A DNA stretch of 64,000 nt from Variovorax sp. IB41 (GTDB lineage: Bacteria; Pseudomonadota; Gammaproteobacteria; Burkholderiales; Burkholderiaceae_C). Within the stretch, counting starts at the first letter, position 1; each line of letters opens with the position of its first letter. Under the pieces are notes generated by a model. The model had not been told where the DNA came from, did no database searches, and worked only from the letters and a program-made list of their open reading frames with translations. This document shows positions 25,764 through 33,145 of this stretch, in pieces. The stretch spans positions 1 through 64,000 of the forward strand of contig NZ_JAEFCB010000020.1 in the NCBI RefSeq assembly GCF_016405905.1. Reading direction: 5' to 3'. A program made the translations under genes and the position numbers.

Positions 25764-26612
25764 ATGACGATCCAGACCGTCGGCATCATCGGCGCCGGAA
25801 CGATGGGCAATGGCATTGCGCAGGCCTGCGCGGTGTCCGGCGTCAACGTGGTGATGATCGATGTGGCGCAGGCCGCCGTCGACAAGGGCATCGCCACCAT
25901 CTCGGGCAGCCTCGACCGGCTCATCAAGAAGGAAAAGCTCACTGCAGAGCAGAAGAGCGCCGCGCTCGCGCTGATCAAGGGCTCGACCAACTACGATGAC
26001 CTGAAGGGTGCGCAACTCGTCATCGAGGCGGCCACCGAGAACCACGCGCTCAAGCTCAAGATCCTCAAGCAAGTCGACGAGCTGCTCGCGCCGGAGGTGA
26101 TCGTCGCGTCGAACACCTCGTCGATCTCGATCACGCAACTGGCGGCTGCCACCTCGCGCGCCGACCGCTTCATCGGCATGCACTTCTTCAACCCGGTGCC
26201 GATGATGGCGCTGGTGGAGTTGATCCGCGGCTACCTCACGAGCGATGCCACGCACGACGCCGTGAAGGCGCTGGCCGAGAAGCTGGGCAAGTCGCCGATC
26301 ACGGTGAAGAACGCGCCGGGCTTCGTGGTCAACCGCATCCTGGTGCCGATGATCAACGAGGCTTTCTTCGTGCTGTCCGAAGGCATCGCGACGGCCGAGG
26401 ACATCGATGCCGGCATGAAGCTGGGCTGCAACCAGCCCATCGGCCCGCTGGCTCTGGCCGACATGATTGGCCTGGATGTGTGCCTGGCCGTGATGGAGGT
26501 GTACCTCGATCAGTTCGGCGACTCCAAGTACCGCCCCTGCCCGCTGTTGAAGGAAATGGTCGCGGCCGGCCAGCTGGGCCGCAAGACGGGCCGCGGCGTG
26601 TACACGTACTGA
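25764..26612 (+). CDS. 3-hydroxybutyryl-CoA / 3-hydroxyacyl-CoA dehydrogenase
   Basis: Encodes 282 residues from ATG 25764, with AAGGAG at 25751-25756. The NAD-binding motif GAGTMG is at residues 10-15. The catalytic segments GMHFFNPVPMM and VIEAATEN and the end GRKTGRGVYTY are family-typical. It oxidises L-3-hydroxyacyl-CoA to 3-ketoacyl-CoA, or the reverse. The size and single-domain form fit Hbd/PaaH proteins rather than the fused FadB type. The crotonase gene follows after 34 bases, giving two consecutive beta-oxidation steps in one operon. Confidence 0.95.
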   Translation: MTIQTVGIIGAGTMGNGIAQACAVSGVNVVMIDVAQAAVDKGIATISGSLDRLIKKEKLTAEQKSAALALIKGSTNYDDLKGAQLVIEAATENHALKLKILKQVDELLAPEVIVASNTSSISITQLAAATSRADRFIGMHFFNPVPMMALVELIRGYLTSDATHDAVKALAEKLGKSPITVKNAPGFVVNRILVPMINEAFFVLSEGIATAEDIDAGMKLGCNQPIGPLALADMIGLDVCLAVMEVYLDQFGDSKYRPCPLLKEMVAAGQLGRKTGRGVYTY

Positions 26613-26646
26613 TCCGGCGTTCCATAAAAACAAGGAGACAAACGCC

Positions 26647-27462
26647 ATGACCGCCACGCCCACCACCCCGCCCGCAGAAGGCTGCATCGACACCCAGGTG
26701 CTCGGCCACGTACTCTTGATCGGCATCAATCGCCCGGCCAAGCGCAACGGCTGGACGCCGCCGATGTTCAAGCAGTTGGCCGAGGCGTACACGCGCCTTG
26801 ACGACGACCCGGACCTGCGCGTGGGCGTGCTGCACGCCTTCGGCGACCACTTCACCGCCGGCCTCGATCTGCCCGCGGTTACCGAGTACATGAAGCGCGG
26901 CGAGAAGGCGATTCCCGCCGGCTTGGTGGAGCCGCACGACTTCGGCCTGCCCGACTACCGCCGCCGCACCAAGCCGATGGTGGTGGCCGTCAAGGGCATC
27001 TGCTTCACGGTCGGCATCGAGCTGATGCTGGGCGCGGACATCGTGGTGGCGGCCGACAACTGCCGCTTCTCGCAGATGGAAGTGCAGCGCGGCATCATGG
27101 CCACGGGCGGCGCCACGCTGCGCATGGCCGAGCGCGCGGGCGTGGGCAATGCGATGCTGCACCTGCTCACGGCCGACGAGTTCGACAGCGCCGAGGCCTA
27201 TCGCCTCCACTTCGTGCAGAAGGTGGTGCCGGCCGGGCAGGAGCTCGATGCGGCGCTGGCCATTGCGCAGCGCATCGCGGCGCAGGCGCCGCTCGCGGTG
27301 GTGGCCACCCGGCTCAACGTGATCAAGGCCATCGAACACGGGCCGCTCGCGGCCGTCGCGGAATTCATCGAGACGCAGAAGCGCCTCTCCAACAGCGAGG
27401 ACGCGGCCGAAGGCGTGCGCTCCTTCGTCGAGCGGCGTCCCGCGCGTTTCAGCGGTCGATAG
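26647..27462 (+). CDS. Enoyl-CoA hydratase/isomerase (crotonase) family protein
   Basis: Encodes 271 residues. The crotonase fold is shown by ITRPAKRNG-like IGINRPAKRNGWTPP near the start, HFTAGLDLP for the oxyanion-hole segment, and VAVKGICFTVGIELMLGADI. MEVQRGIMATGGATLR covers the first catalytic-glutamate region. Proteins of this shape hydrate trans-2-enoyl-CoA, but isomerase and other activities occur in the family. It is cotranscribed with the hydroxyacyl-CoA dehydrogenase just upstream and is followed by an 87-bp palindromic repeat. Confidence 0.93.
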   Translation: MTATPTTPPAEGCIDTQVLGHVLLIGINRPAKRNGWTPPMFKQLAEAYTRLDDDPDLRVGVLHAFGDHFTAGLDLPAVTEYMKRGEKAIPAGLVEPHDFGLPDYRRRTKPMVVAVKGICFTVGIELMLGADIVVAADNCRFSQMEVQRGIMATGGATLRMAERAGVGNAMLHLLTADEFDSAEAYRLHFVQKVVPAGQELDAALAIAQRIAAQAPLAVVATRLNVIKAIEHGPLAAVAEFIETQKRLSNSEDAAEGVRSFVERRPARFSGR

Positions 27463-27471
27463 GCAAAGCTA

Positions 27472-27558
27472 GCCCCCAGGCTTCGCGCACTTCGTGTCGC
27501 TTCTCCTTCCCCCTACCGGGGGCGACACCTGCAGCCCGGCAAAGCCGGTTCTGCGGTG
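27472..27558. repeat. 87-bp palindromic repeat, copy A
   Basis: Matches 39193-39279 at 81 of 87 positions with no gaps. It contains three dyads: GTGTCGC with GCGACAC, CCCC with GGGG around CTACC, and CCGGC with GCCGG around AAA. It lies between the crotonase gene and the serine hydrolase gene. It resembles REP-type intergenic repeats and could fold into a stable RNA structure that protects or ends the upstream transcript. Confidence 0.85.
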
Positions 27559-27616
27559 CCTCCCGACTGAATCTCGCCAGTTGCATGAATCCCGTTTTTT
27601 CACCGGAGCCCATTGC

Positions 27617-28960
27617 ATGCCATTCTTTCGTTTTGTTGTCTTTCAACGCACGGCGGTCGCCGCCGCCTTCACCCTGCTCGCCGTGAACACCTCCATTGCA
27701 CAGACGCCCGCGCCCGCCGCGCTGCCCGACCCCGCGGCCAGCTCGGTCGACGCGCTCGGCTGGATGAAGGGCTTTCCGCCCCCGCCCGACAAGCAGATCA
27801 CCTTCGACAATCCGGTGGGCGGCGTGTTTCCGCGCACGCGCTGGAGCTTCTCGCACGTGCGCGAGACGGTGCCCACGGCCAACGTGTGGCGCGGCAGCGG
27901 TGCTGCGAGCCCACTGCCCGCCGCGCCGCGCAACGACATCGAAGCCGTCACGTTCAAGCCGCTCGGCAGCGAAGAGACGGTGACCTTCGCGCAGATGATT
28001 CCGCGCACCTACACCGACGGCATCCTCGTGATGCATCGCGGCCGCGTGGTCTACGAAAAGTACTTCGGCGCGCTCACGCCCGAGCGGCCGCACATCGCGA
28101 TGTCGGTGACCAAGTCCTTCGTCGGCACGCTCGCGGCGATCCTCGCGGACGAGGGCAAGCTCGACCCGTCGGCGCCGGTCACCAAGTACCTGCCCGAGCT
28201 CAAGGACACGGCGTACGGCGACGCCACCGTGCGCCAGGTGATGGACATGACCATCGGCGTGCACTACTCGGAAAACTACGCCGATCCGAAGGCCGAAATC
28301 TGGGACTACGCGCGCGCCGGCGGCATGCTGACGCAGGGCCCGAACTACACGGGCCCCAAGTCGTTCTACGAATTCCTCGTGACGCTCAAGAAAGAAGGCG
28401 CGCACGACACCGCCTTCGCCTACAAGACGGTGAACGCCGAGGTGCTCGCGTGGATCCTGCGTCGCGCGAGCAACCAGTCGCTGGCCGACCTCCTGAGCGA
28501 GAAGATCTGGCGCCGCATCGGCGCCGAGCAGGACGCGTACTTCATGGTCGACCGCATCGGCACCGAATCGGGCGGCGGCGGATTGAACACCGTGCTGCGC
28601 GACCTCGCGCGCTTCGGCGAAACGATGCGCAACGGCGGGCGCGCGCCCAATGGGCAACAGGCCATCGCGAAGGCCGTGGTGGAAGACATCCAGCGCGGCG
28701 GCGACCCCGCCAAGTTCGCCAAGGCCGGCTATGCGCTGCTGCCGGGCTGGTCGTACCGCGACATGTGGTGGGTGTCGAACAACCCGCATGGCGCGTACAT
28801 GGCGCGCGGCATCCACGGCCAGAGCATCTATGTCGATCCGAAGGCGGAGATGGTGATCGTGCGCTACGCCGCGCATCCGGTGGCGGCGAACGGAGGGAAC
28901 GATCCGCTCACGTTGCCGGCGTTCCAGGCGGTGGCCGAGGCGCTGATCGCGCGCCCCTGA
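27617..28960 (+). CDS. Exported serine hydrolase of the beta-lactamase/6-aminohexanoate-dimer-hydrolase type
   Basis: Encodes 447 residues from ATG 27617. Residues 1-28 form a signal peptide ending near SIAQ. The active-site motif is SVTK, with Ser163 and Lys166, in IAMSVTKSFVGTL. A YxxN-like YKTVNAE and the late HGQSIYVDP follow. Class C beta-lactamase-fold enzymes of this branch cleave esters or small amides such as nylon oligomers, and most are not resistance enzymes. The substrate is unknown. It converges on coaX, with 12 bases between the stop codons. Confidence 0.9.
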   Translation: MPFFRFVVFQRTAVAAAFTLLAVNTSIAQTPAPAALPDPAASSVDALGWMKGFPPPPDKQITFDNPVGGVFPRTRWSFSHVRETVPTANVWRGSGAASPLPAAPRNDIEAVTFKPLGSEETVTFAQMIPRTYTDGILVMHRGRVVYEKYFGALTPERPHIAMSVTKSFVGTLAAILADEGKLDPSAPVTKYLPELKDTAYGDATVRQVMDMTIGVHYSENYADPKAEIWDYARAGGMLTQGPNYTGPKSFYEFLVTLKKEGAHDTAFAYKTVNAEVLAWILRRASNQSLADLLSEKIWRRIGAEQDAYFMVDRIGTESGGGGLNTVLRDLARFGETMRNGGRAPNGQQAIAKAVVEDIQRGGDPAKFAKAGYALLPGWSYRDMWWVSNNPHGAYMARGIHGQSIYVDPKAEMVIVRYAAHPVAANGGNDPLTLPAFQAVAEALIARP

Positions 28961-28972
28961 TCCGCCGTCAGT

Positions 28973-29749
28973 TCAGGCAGAAGCCCGTTCGCGCGCGATG
29001 ACCAGGAGGCCGTCCATGATGAGGCTCTCCACGAGCTCGAAGTGCCCGTTCATCACGGGCGCCATCTTCCAGCCCGCGCCGCCCGTCATGAAGCAGGCCG
29101 GCTCCTCGCCGCAGTGCGAGCGCACGTGCTGCACCATGCGCTCGACCGCGCCCGCGATGGCGTAGGTGCCGCCGCTGGTGAGCGCATCGCTGGTGTTGGT
29201 GGGAAATTCGCGCACCTCGCCGGTGGGCACATGCAGGCCCGCGGTGCCCGACTCCAGCGCGCGCAGCATGATGCCGTGGCCCGGCAGGATCAGCCCTCCG
29301 AGGAACCTGCCGTCGGCATCGATCGCCTCCACGGTGACGGCCGTGCCGATCAGCACCACCACCATCGGCCGCGCCGGTCCTTGCGCGAGCATGCGGTGGC
29401 GCGCGCCGATCATCGCCACGAAGCGGTCGGCGCCCAGGCGCGTGGGGTGGTCGTAGCCGTTGACGATGCCGGCCTCGCCGGCGCTGGAGACCACCCAGCG
29501 CGGCGCGCAGTCGAAGCGCTCGACGATCTGCTCTTCGGCGCGGCGCCGCAGGGTGTCGCCGGCCACCACGCAGCCGAGCATGGCGCCCGGCGCGGGCAGG
29601 TCGGCCCAGGGGCCGTCGGCGAGGCGTTCGATGTGGTCCAGGAACTCCGCGCCCGAGGCCTGCAACGCGGCGCCCGGATGCGCCCCGTCGTAGAGCGCCC
29701 ATTTCAGGCGGGTGTTGCCGATGTCGATTGCGAGGAAGGGGGATGCCAT
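28973..29749 (-). CDS. coaX: Type III pantothenate kinase
   Basis: Encodes 258 residues from ATG 29747-29749. It phosphorylates pantothenate, the first step of coenzyme A synthesis. The ASKHA-fold phosphate-1 motif is DIGNTRLKWA near residues 8-17. ADRFVAMIGAR, VLIGTAVTVEAID and LPGHGIMLRAL follow in the CoaX order. The PHPTRLGADR-like segment reads DHPTRLGADR here. The short extension upstream of the chosen ATG is not conserved. coaX often follows birA, but no birA is present in this window. Confidence 0.96.
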   Translation of the reverse strand: MASPFLAIDIGNTRLKWALYDGAHPGAALQASGAEFLDHIERLADGPWADLPAPGAMLGCVVAGDTLRRRAEEQIVERFDCAPRWVVSSAGEAGIVNGYDHPTRLGADRFVAMIGARHRMLAQGPARPMVVVLIGTAVTVEAIDADGRFLGGLILPGHGIMLRALESGTAGLHVPTGEVREFPTNTSDALTSGGTYAIAGAVERMVQHVRSHCGEEPACFMTGGAGWKMAPVMNGHFELVESLIMDGLLVIARERASA

Positions 29750-29885
29750 GCGCGGGATTATTGCGACTTTGTTGTTATTCCTGCTGGCACGTCGCCGACA
29801 CACGCGGCATGGGCCTACGACCGTGCACGGCGTTCCGCCGCTACATTCGCAAATTCATCCACCACCACGGCACAAGGAGAACACC

Positions 29886-30347
29886 ATGGGATTGCTCAGT
29901 TTCATCAAGGAAGCCGGTGAAAAACTGTTCGGCGGCTCGTCGGCCCAGGCGGCCTCGCCCGATGCGAACACGGCGGCCGCAGCCGCCATCAAGACCTACA
30001 TCGAGACGCAGAACCTCGGCCTCACCGCACTCGAAGTGACCTACACCGCCAGCAGCGGCGTGGTGACCCTGGCGGGCCAGGCGCCCTCGCAGGAAGCCAG
30101 CGAGAAAGCCGCGCTCGCCGCGGGCAACGTGGCCAACGTCACGAGCGTGGACAACAATCTGGTCGCACCCGCCGCGCCGCCCGCGCAGTACCACGACGTG
30201 GTCAAGGGCGACACGCTCTCGGCCATCTCCAAGAAGTACTACGGCGATGCCAACAAGTACAACGCGATCTTCGAAGCCAACAAGCCGATGCTGTCGCATC
30301 CGGACAAGATCTATCCGGGGCAGAAGCTGCGCATTCCGGCGCTTTGA
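29886..30347 (+). CDS. BON-LysM protein (YgaU/Kbp-like)
   Basis: Encodes 153 residues from ATG 29886, with AAGGAGA just upstream. The N-terminal part MGLLSFIKEAGEKLFGG leads into a BON domain (about 35-95, ASSGVVTLAGQAPSQEASEK). A LysM domain follows at the C-terminus (YHDVVKGDTLSAISKKYYGD to PGQKLRIPAL). This order matches E. coli YgaU/Kbp, a cytosolic potassium-binding protein. There is no signal peptide, which supports that parallel over a cell-wall role. A clear terminator follows. Confidence 0.92.
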   Translation: MGLLSFIKEAGEKLFGGSSAQAASPDANTAAAAAIKTYIETQNLGLTALEVTYTASSGVVTLAGQAPSQEASEKAALAAGNVANVTSVDNNLVAPAAPPAQYHDVVKGDTLSAISKKYYGDANKYNAIFEANKPMLSHPDKIYPGQKLRIPAL

Positions 30348-30368
30348 TCTTCTTCAGGCTCTGCATTT

Positions 30369-30399
30369 AAAAGGCCCACTGGAAACGGTGGGCCTTTTT
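30369..30399 (+). terminator. Rho-independent terminator after the BON-LysM gene
   Basis: AGGCCCAC (30372-30379) pairs with GTGGGCCT (30388-30395) around an 8-base loop and runs into TTTTTGTTTTT. It lies 22 bases after the stop codon. Confidence 0.9.
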
Positions 30400-30437
30400 G
30401 TTTTTGAGGCGTTGTTCAGGGCGGGTGCACAGGCCAC

Positions 30438-30661
30438 CGGGTACTCCCCTCCGCGAATGTCCCCCGGGCTTCGCCCTCCTCCTTGATTTCGCTGCGGGGA
30501 GCACCCGATGCCCTGCGCACTTGGGCACGCTGCTGGTGATCGGCGATCAACGACTGCTCTGAAGCGCTCGCGCCGATGGTGGGCTCTGTTTCGCGAAATC
30601 AAGGAGGAGGCGAAGCCGGGGGACATTCGCGAAACAGAGCCCACCGTCGGCGGGAGTACCG
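30438..30661. repeat. Nested inverted-repeat (MITE-like) element
   Basis: This element fills most of the 330-base gap 30348-30677. A 39-41 bp core occurs twice in opposite orientation, at 30452-30492 and 30593-30631, differing only by two single-base indels. The right copy sits inside a long hairpin whose arms, 30571-30595 and 30628-30652, match at 24 of 25 positions. A short outer pair, GGTACTCCC (from 30440) and GGGAGTACC (to 30660), brackets the whole. It encodes no transposase or convincing ORF. It could be a non-autonomous mobile element or a large structured transcription barrier. Confidence 0.75.
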
Positions 30662-30677
30662 CCCCGAAAAACGCTAG

Positions 30678-31088
30678 CTAGCTCTGCTTCCAGGGCAGCC
30701 CGCGCTTGCGCCAGCCGCCGATCTGTCCGCGATGACCGCTCTCGTCCGGATTCCCTTCGAATCCCTCGAGGATGTTGTAGGCCTCCAGCCCCAATTCCGT
30801 AGCGCGCTTCGCAGCCGCAATCGAGCGCACACCGCTTCGGCACAACAGCACCAGCTTCTTGCCGCCATCAGCCGCAGCGCGCACCCCATCGTCGAACGCC
30901 GGGTTCAGCGCCATGCCCGGCCACTGCTTCCACGCCAGCGGCACGGCGCCCGGCACATAGCCGACCCACTCGCGCTCGGCATCGGTGCGCACATCGACCA
31001 GCACGGCCTCGCCGCTCGTGAGCCACTGCGCGGCCTGCTCGGGCGTCACGTCGCCGGCGTAGCCCTTTTCACCAACGGGTTCGGTCAT
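30678..31088 (-). CDS. Rhodanese-domain sulfurtransferase
   Basis: Encodes 136 residues from the ATG at 31086-31088 (MTEPVGEKGYAGD). An ATG six codons earlier would have GGAAGG directly abutting it, while the chosen one has the same motif ten bases away. It is a single rhodanese domain: VLVDVRTDAEREWVGYVPGA, then the active-site loop CRSGVRS with the catalytic cysteine. It probably transfers sulfur from thiosulfate or a persulfide in the cytosol. It is divergent from the TRAP operon. Confidence 0.93.
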   Translation of the reverse strand: MTEPVGEKGYAGDVTPEQAAQWLTSGEAVLVDVRTDAEREWVGYVPGAVPLAWKQWPGMALNPAFDDGVRAAADGGKKLVLLCRSGVRSIAAAKRATELGLEAYNILEGFEGNPDESGHRGQIGGWRKRGLPWKQS

Positions 31089-31174
31089 CTCTTTGCATCC
31101 TTCCAATCATTAGGGTTACTTCAGGGGCGGCGGCCGTCTTTACCTGGCCCGGCGCCCTCGCCGGATGGTGGAAT

Positions 31175-31194
31175 TTTTCACCAGTTCGTGAAAA
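31175..31194. promoter_or_regulatory. Perfect dyad upstream of the TRAP operon
   Basis: TTTTCAC (31175-31181), six bases, then GTGAAAA (31188-31194). It lies 111 bases before the dctP-type start codon in the gap shared with the rhodanese gene. The symmetry suggests a repressor or activator site. No regulator gene is adjacent, so the binding protein is unknown. Confidence 0.5.
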
Positions 31195-31305
31195 CCCTGT
31201 TTGTCGCGTTTTCGCGCGCGCCAAAGATCGGGCTTGGGCCTGTCAAACATAACTCCAAGAGGCGGGCAGGGTTTTTCAGTCAGAACTTGTATGGAGAGAG
31301 ACAAC

Positions 31306-32421
31306 ATGACAGAGAGCAAATCACCCCGCCGCCGCAACCTTCTGAAAGGTGCCGCCGTTGCTGCAGGCGCCATGTCGGCGCCGATGGTCAGCATGGCGCA
31401 GACCACGTCGCTGCGCTTTCAGAGCACCTGGCCGGCGAAGGACATCTTCCACGAATACGCGCAGGACTACGCCAAGAAGATCAACGACATGGCCGGCAGC
31501 CGCCTGAAGATCGAAGTGCTGCCGGCCGGCTCGGTGGTGCCCGCCTTCCAGTTGCTGGACGCGGTGGCCAAGGGCACGCTGGACGGCGGCCACGGCGTGG
31601 TCGCCTACTGGTACGGCAAGAACTCGGCGCTCGCGCTCTGGGGCTCGGGCCCGGGCTACGGCATGGACGCCAACATGGTGCTGGCCTGGCACACCTACGG
31701 CGGCGGCAAGGCGCTGATGGAGGAGATCTACAAGAGCCTGAACCTGGACGTGGCCTCCTACCTCTACGGCCCGATGCCCACGCAGCCCCTGGGCTGGTTC
31801 AAGAAGCCGGTGGCCAAGGCCGAGGACATGAAGGGCCTGAAGTTCCGCACCGTGGGTCTGGCGGTAGACGTGTTCACCGACATGGGCGCGGCCGTGAACC
31901 CGCTGCCCGGCGGCGAGATCGTGCCCGCGCTGGACCGCGGCCTGATCGATGCGGCGGAGTTCAACAACGCCTCCAGCGACCGGGTGCTGGGCTTTCCCGA
32001 CGTGGCCAAGAACTGCATGCTGCAGAGCTTCCACCAGAGCGGCGAGCAGTTCGAGGTGCTGTGGAACGGCCCCAAGCTGCGCGCGCTGCCGCCCGAACTC
32101 AAGGCGGTGATCGAGTACGCCACGCAGGCCGCGAGCGCCGACATGAGCTGGAAGGCGATCGACCGCAACTCCAAGGACTACGAGGAGTTGAAGAAGAGCG
32201 GCATCAAGTTCTACAAGACGCCCGACTCGGTGCTGCGCGCACAGTTGGCCTCATGGGACAAGACCATCGCCAAGAAGTCGACCGAGAACCCGCTGTTCAA
32301 GAAGGTGCTCGACTCGCAGCGCGCCTTCGCCGAGCGCGCGGGCCAGTGGCAGAACGACTACTCGGTCGATTTCAAGATGGCCTACAACCACTACTTCGGA
32401 CGGCAGGCCAAGAAGTCCTGA
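31306..32421 (+). CDS. TRAP transporter substrate-binding protein (DctP/TakP type)
   Basis: Encodes 371 residues from ATG 31306, with GGAGAG upstream. The N-terminus SPRRRNLLKGAAVAAGAMSA is a twin-arginine signal, so the protein should be exported folded. The mature sequence is of the TakP branch of TRAP receptors, which bind alpha-keto acids and related carboxylates (KGLKFRTVGLAVDVFTDMGA, then LIDAAEFNNASSD). It starts an operon with the small and large membrane components. A hairpin at 32442-32466 follows its stop and may reduce transcription of the downstream genes. Confidence 0.94.
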   Translation: MTESKSPRRRNLLKGAAVAAGAMSAPMVSMAQTTSLRFQSTWPAKDIFHEYAQDYAKKINDMAGSRLKIEVLPAGSVVPAFQLLDAVAKGTLDGGHGVVAYWYGKNSALALWGSGPGYGMDANMVLAWHTYGGGKALMEEIYKSLNLDVASYLYGPMPTQPLGWFKKPVAKAEDMKGLKFRTVGLAVDVFTDMGAAVNPLPGGEIVPALDRGLIDAAEFNNASSDRVLGFPDVAKNCMLQSFHQSGEQFEVLWNGPKLRALPPELKAVIEYATQAASADMSWKAIDRNSKDYEELKKSGIKFYKTPDSVLRAQLASWDKTIAKKSTENPLFKKVLDSQRAFAERAGQWQNDYSVDFKMAYNHYFGRQAKKS

Positions 32422-32441
32422 TGCGCTTCCTGTGACGCGAA

Positions 32442-32466
32442 GGGCACCCGCGGGGTGCCCTCTTTT
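32442..32466 (+). terminator. Intra-operon hairpin between dctP and dctQ
   Basis: GGGCACCC (32442-32449) pairs with GGGTGCCC (32453-32460) around GCG, followed by TCTTTT. It has the form of a partial terminator. In this position it would let the receptor be made in excess over the membrane subunits. Confidence 0.75.
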
Positions 32467-32515
32467 CATGCCTGCACGCAAGCTGCGCACGCCGCGCGGC
32501 GAGGAGTTCGTTCCG

Positions 32516-33145
32516 ATGCAATCTTTCCTGTTGGCGGTCGACCGGTTCTCTACATGGATCGGCAAGACTTTCGCCTGGTGCGTCCTGCTGCTCACGCTGC
32601 TGATCAGCTGGGAGGTGTTCTCGCGCTACGTGCTGAACCACCCGCATGCCTGGGTGCTCGATGCGCAGATCATGCTGTACGGCGCCATGTTCATGACCGC
32701 CGGGGCGTACACCCTCTCCAAGAACGGCCACGTGCGCGGCGACGTGCTCTACGGCTTCTTTCGTCCGCGCACGCAGGCGCTGGTCGACCTCACGCTCTAC
32801 ATCGTGTTCTTCCTGCCGGGCATCGTCGCGCTGACCTGGGCAGGCTGGATCTACGCGAGCGAGGCGCTCGCGATCCGCGAGCAGACCTTCTCGGCCGAGC
32901 CGCTGCCGCTGTATCCGTTCAAGTTCATCATTCCTCTCGCGGGCTTCACGCTGCTCTTGCAGGGCATCGTGGAGATCATCCGCTGCGTGCAGTGCATCCG
33001 CAACGGCGCCTGGCCTTCGCGCGAGCAGGACGTCGAGGAAGTGGACGTCCAGAAGCTCAAGGAAATGGTGCACGTGAAGGACGCCGACATCGCCGCGCTC
33101 GACCGCGTGATCGTCGCCAACGAAGCCGGGGGGGCCGCGCGATGA
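32516..33145 (+). CDS. TRAP transporter small permease (DctQ)
   Basis: Encodes 209 residues from ATG 32516, with GAGGAG nine bases upstream. Earlier in-frame starts fall inside the hairpin or lack an SD. Four membrane helices are visible (FAWCVLLLTLLISWEVFSRY, then LYGAMFMTAGAYTLSKNGHV). The C-terminal tail from about residue 175 is longer than in most DctQ proteins and is charged (EVDVQKLKEMVHVKDADIAA), perhaps a short coiled coil. It partners the large permease, whose start overlaps its stop by four bases. Confidence 0.93.
   Translation: MQSFLLAVDRFSTWIGKTFAWCVLLLTLLISWEVFSRYVLNHPHAWVLDAQIMLYGAMFMTAGAYTLSKNGHVRGDVLYGFFRPRTQALVDLTLYIVFFLPGIVALTWAGWIYASEALAIREQTFSAEPLPLYPFKFIIPLAGFTLLLQGIVEIIRCVQCIRNGAWPSREQDVEEVDVQKLKEMVHVKDADIAALDRVIVANEAGGAAR

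Noticed and set aside
30438..30661. Insertion sequence with its own transposase
   Set aside because: The element is only about 225 bp and no transposase frame is present, so it is described as a repeat only.
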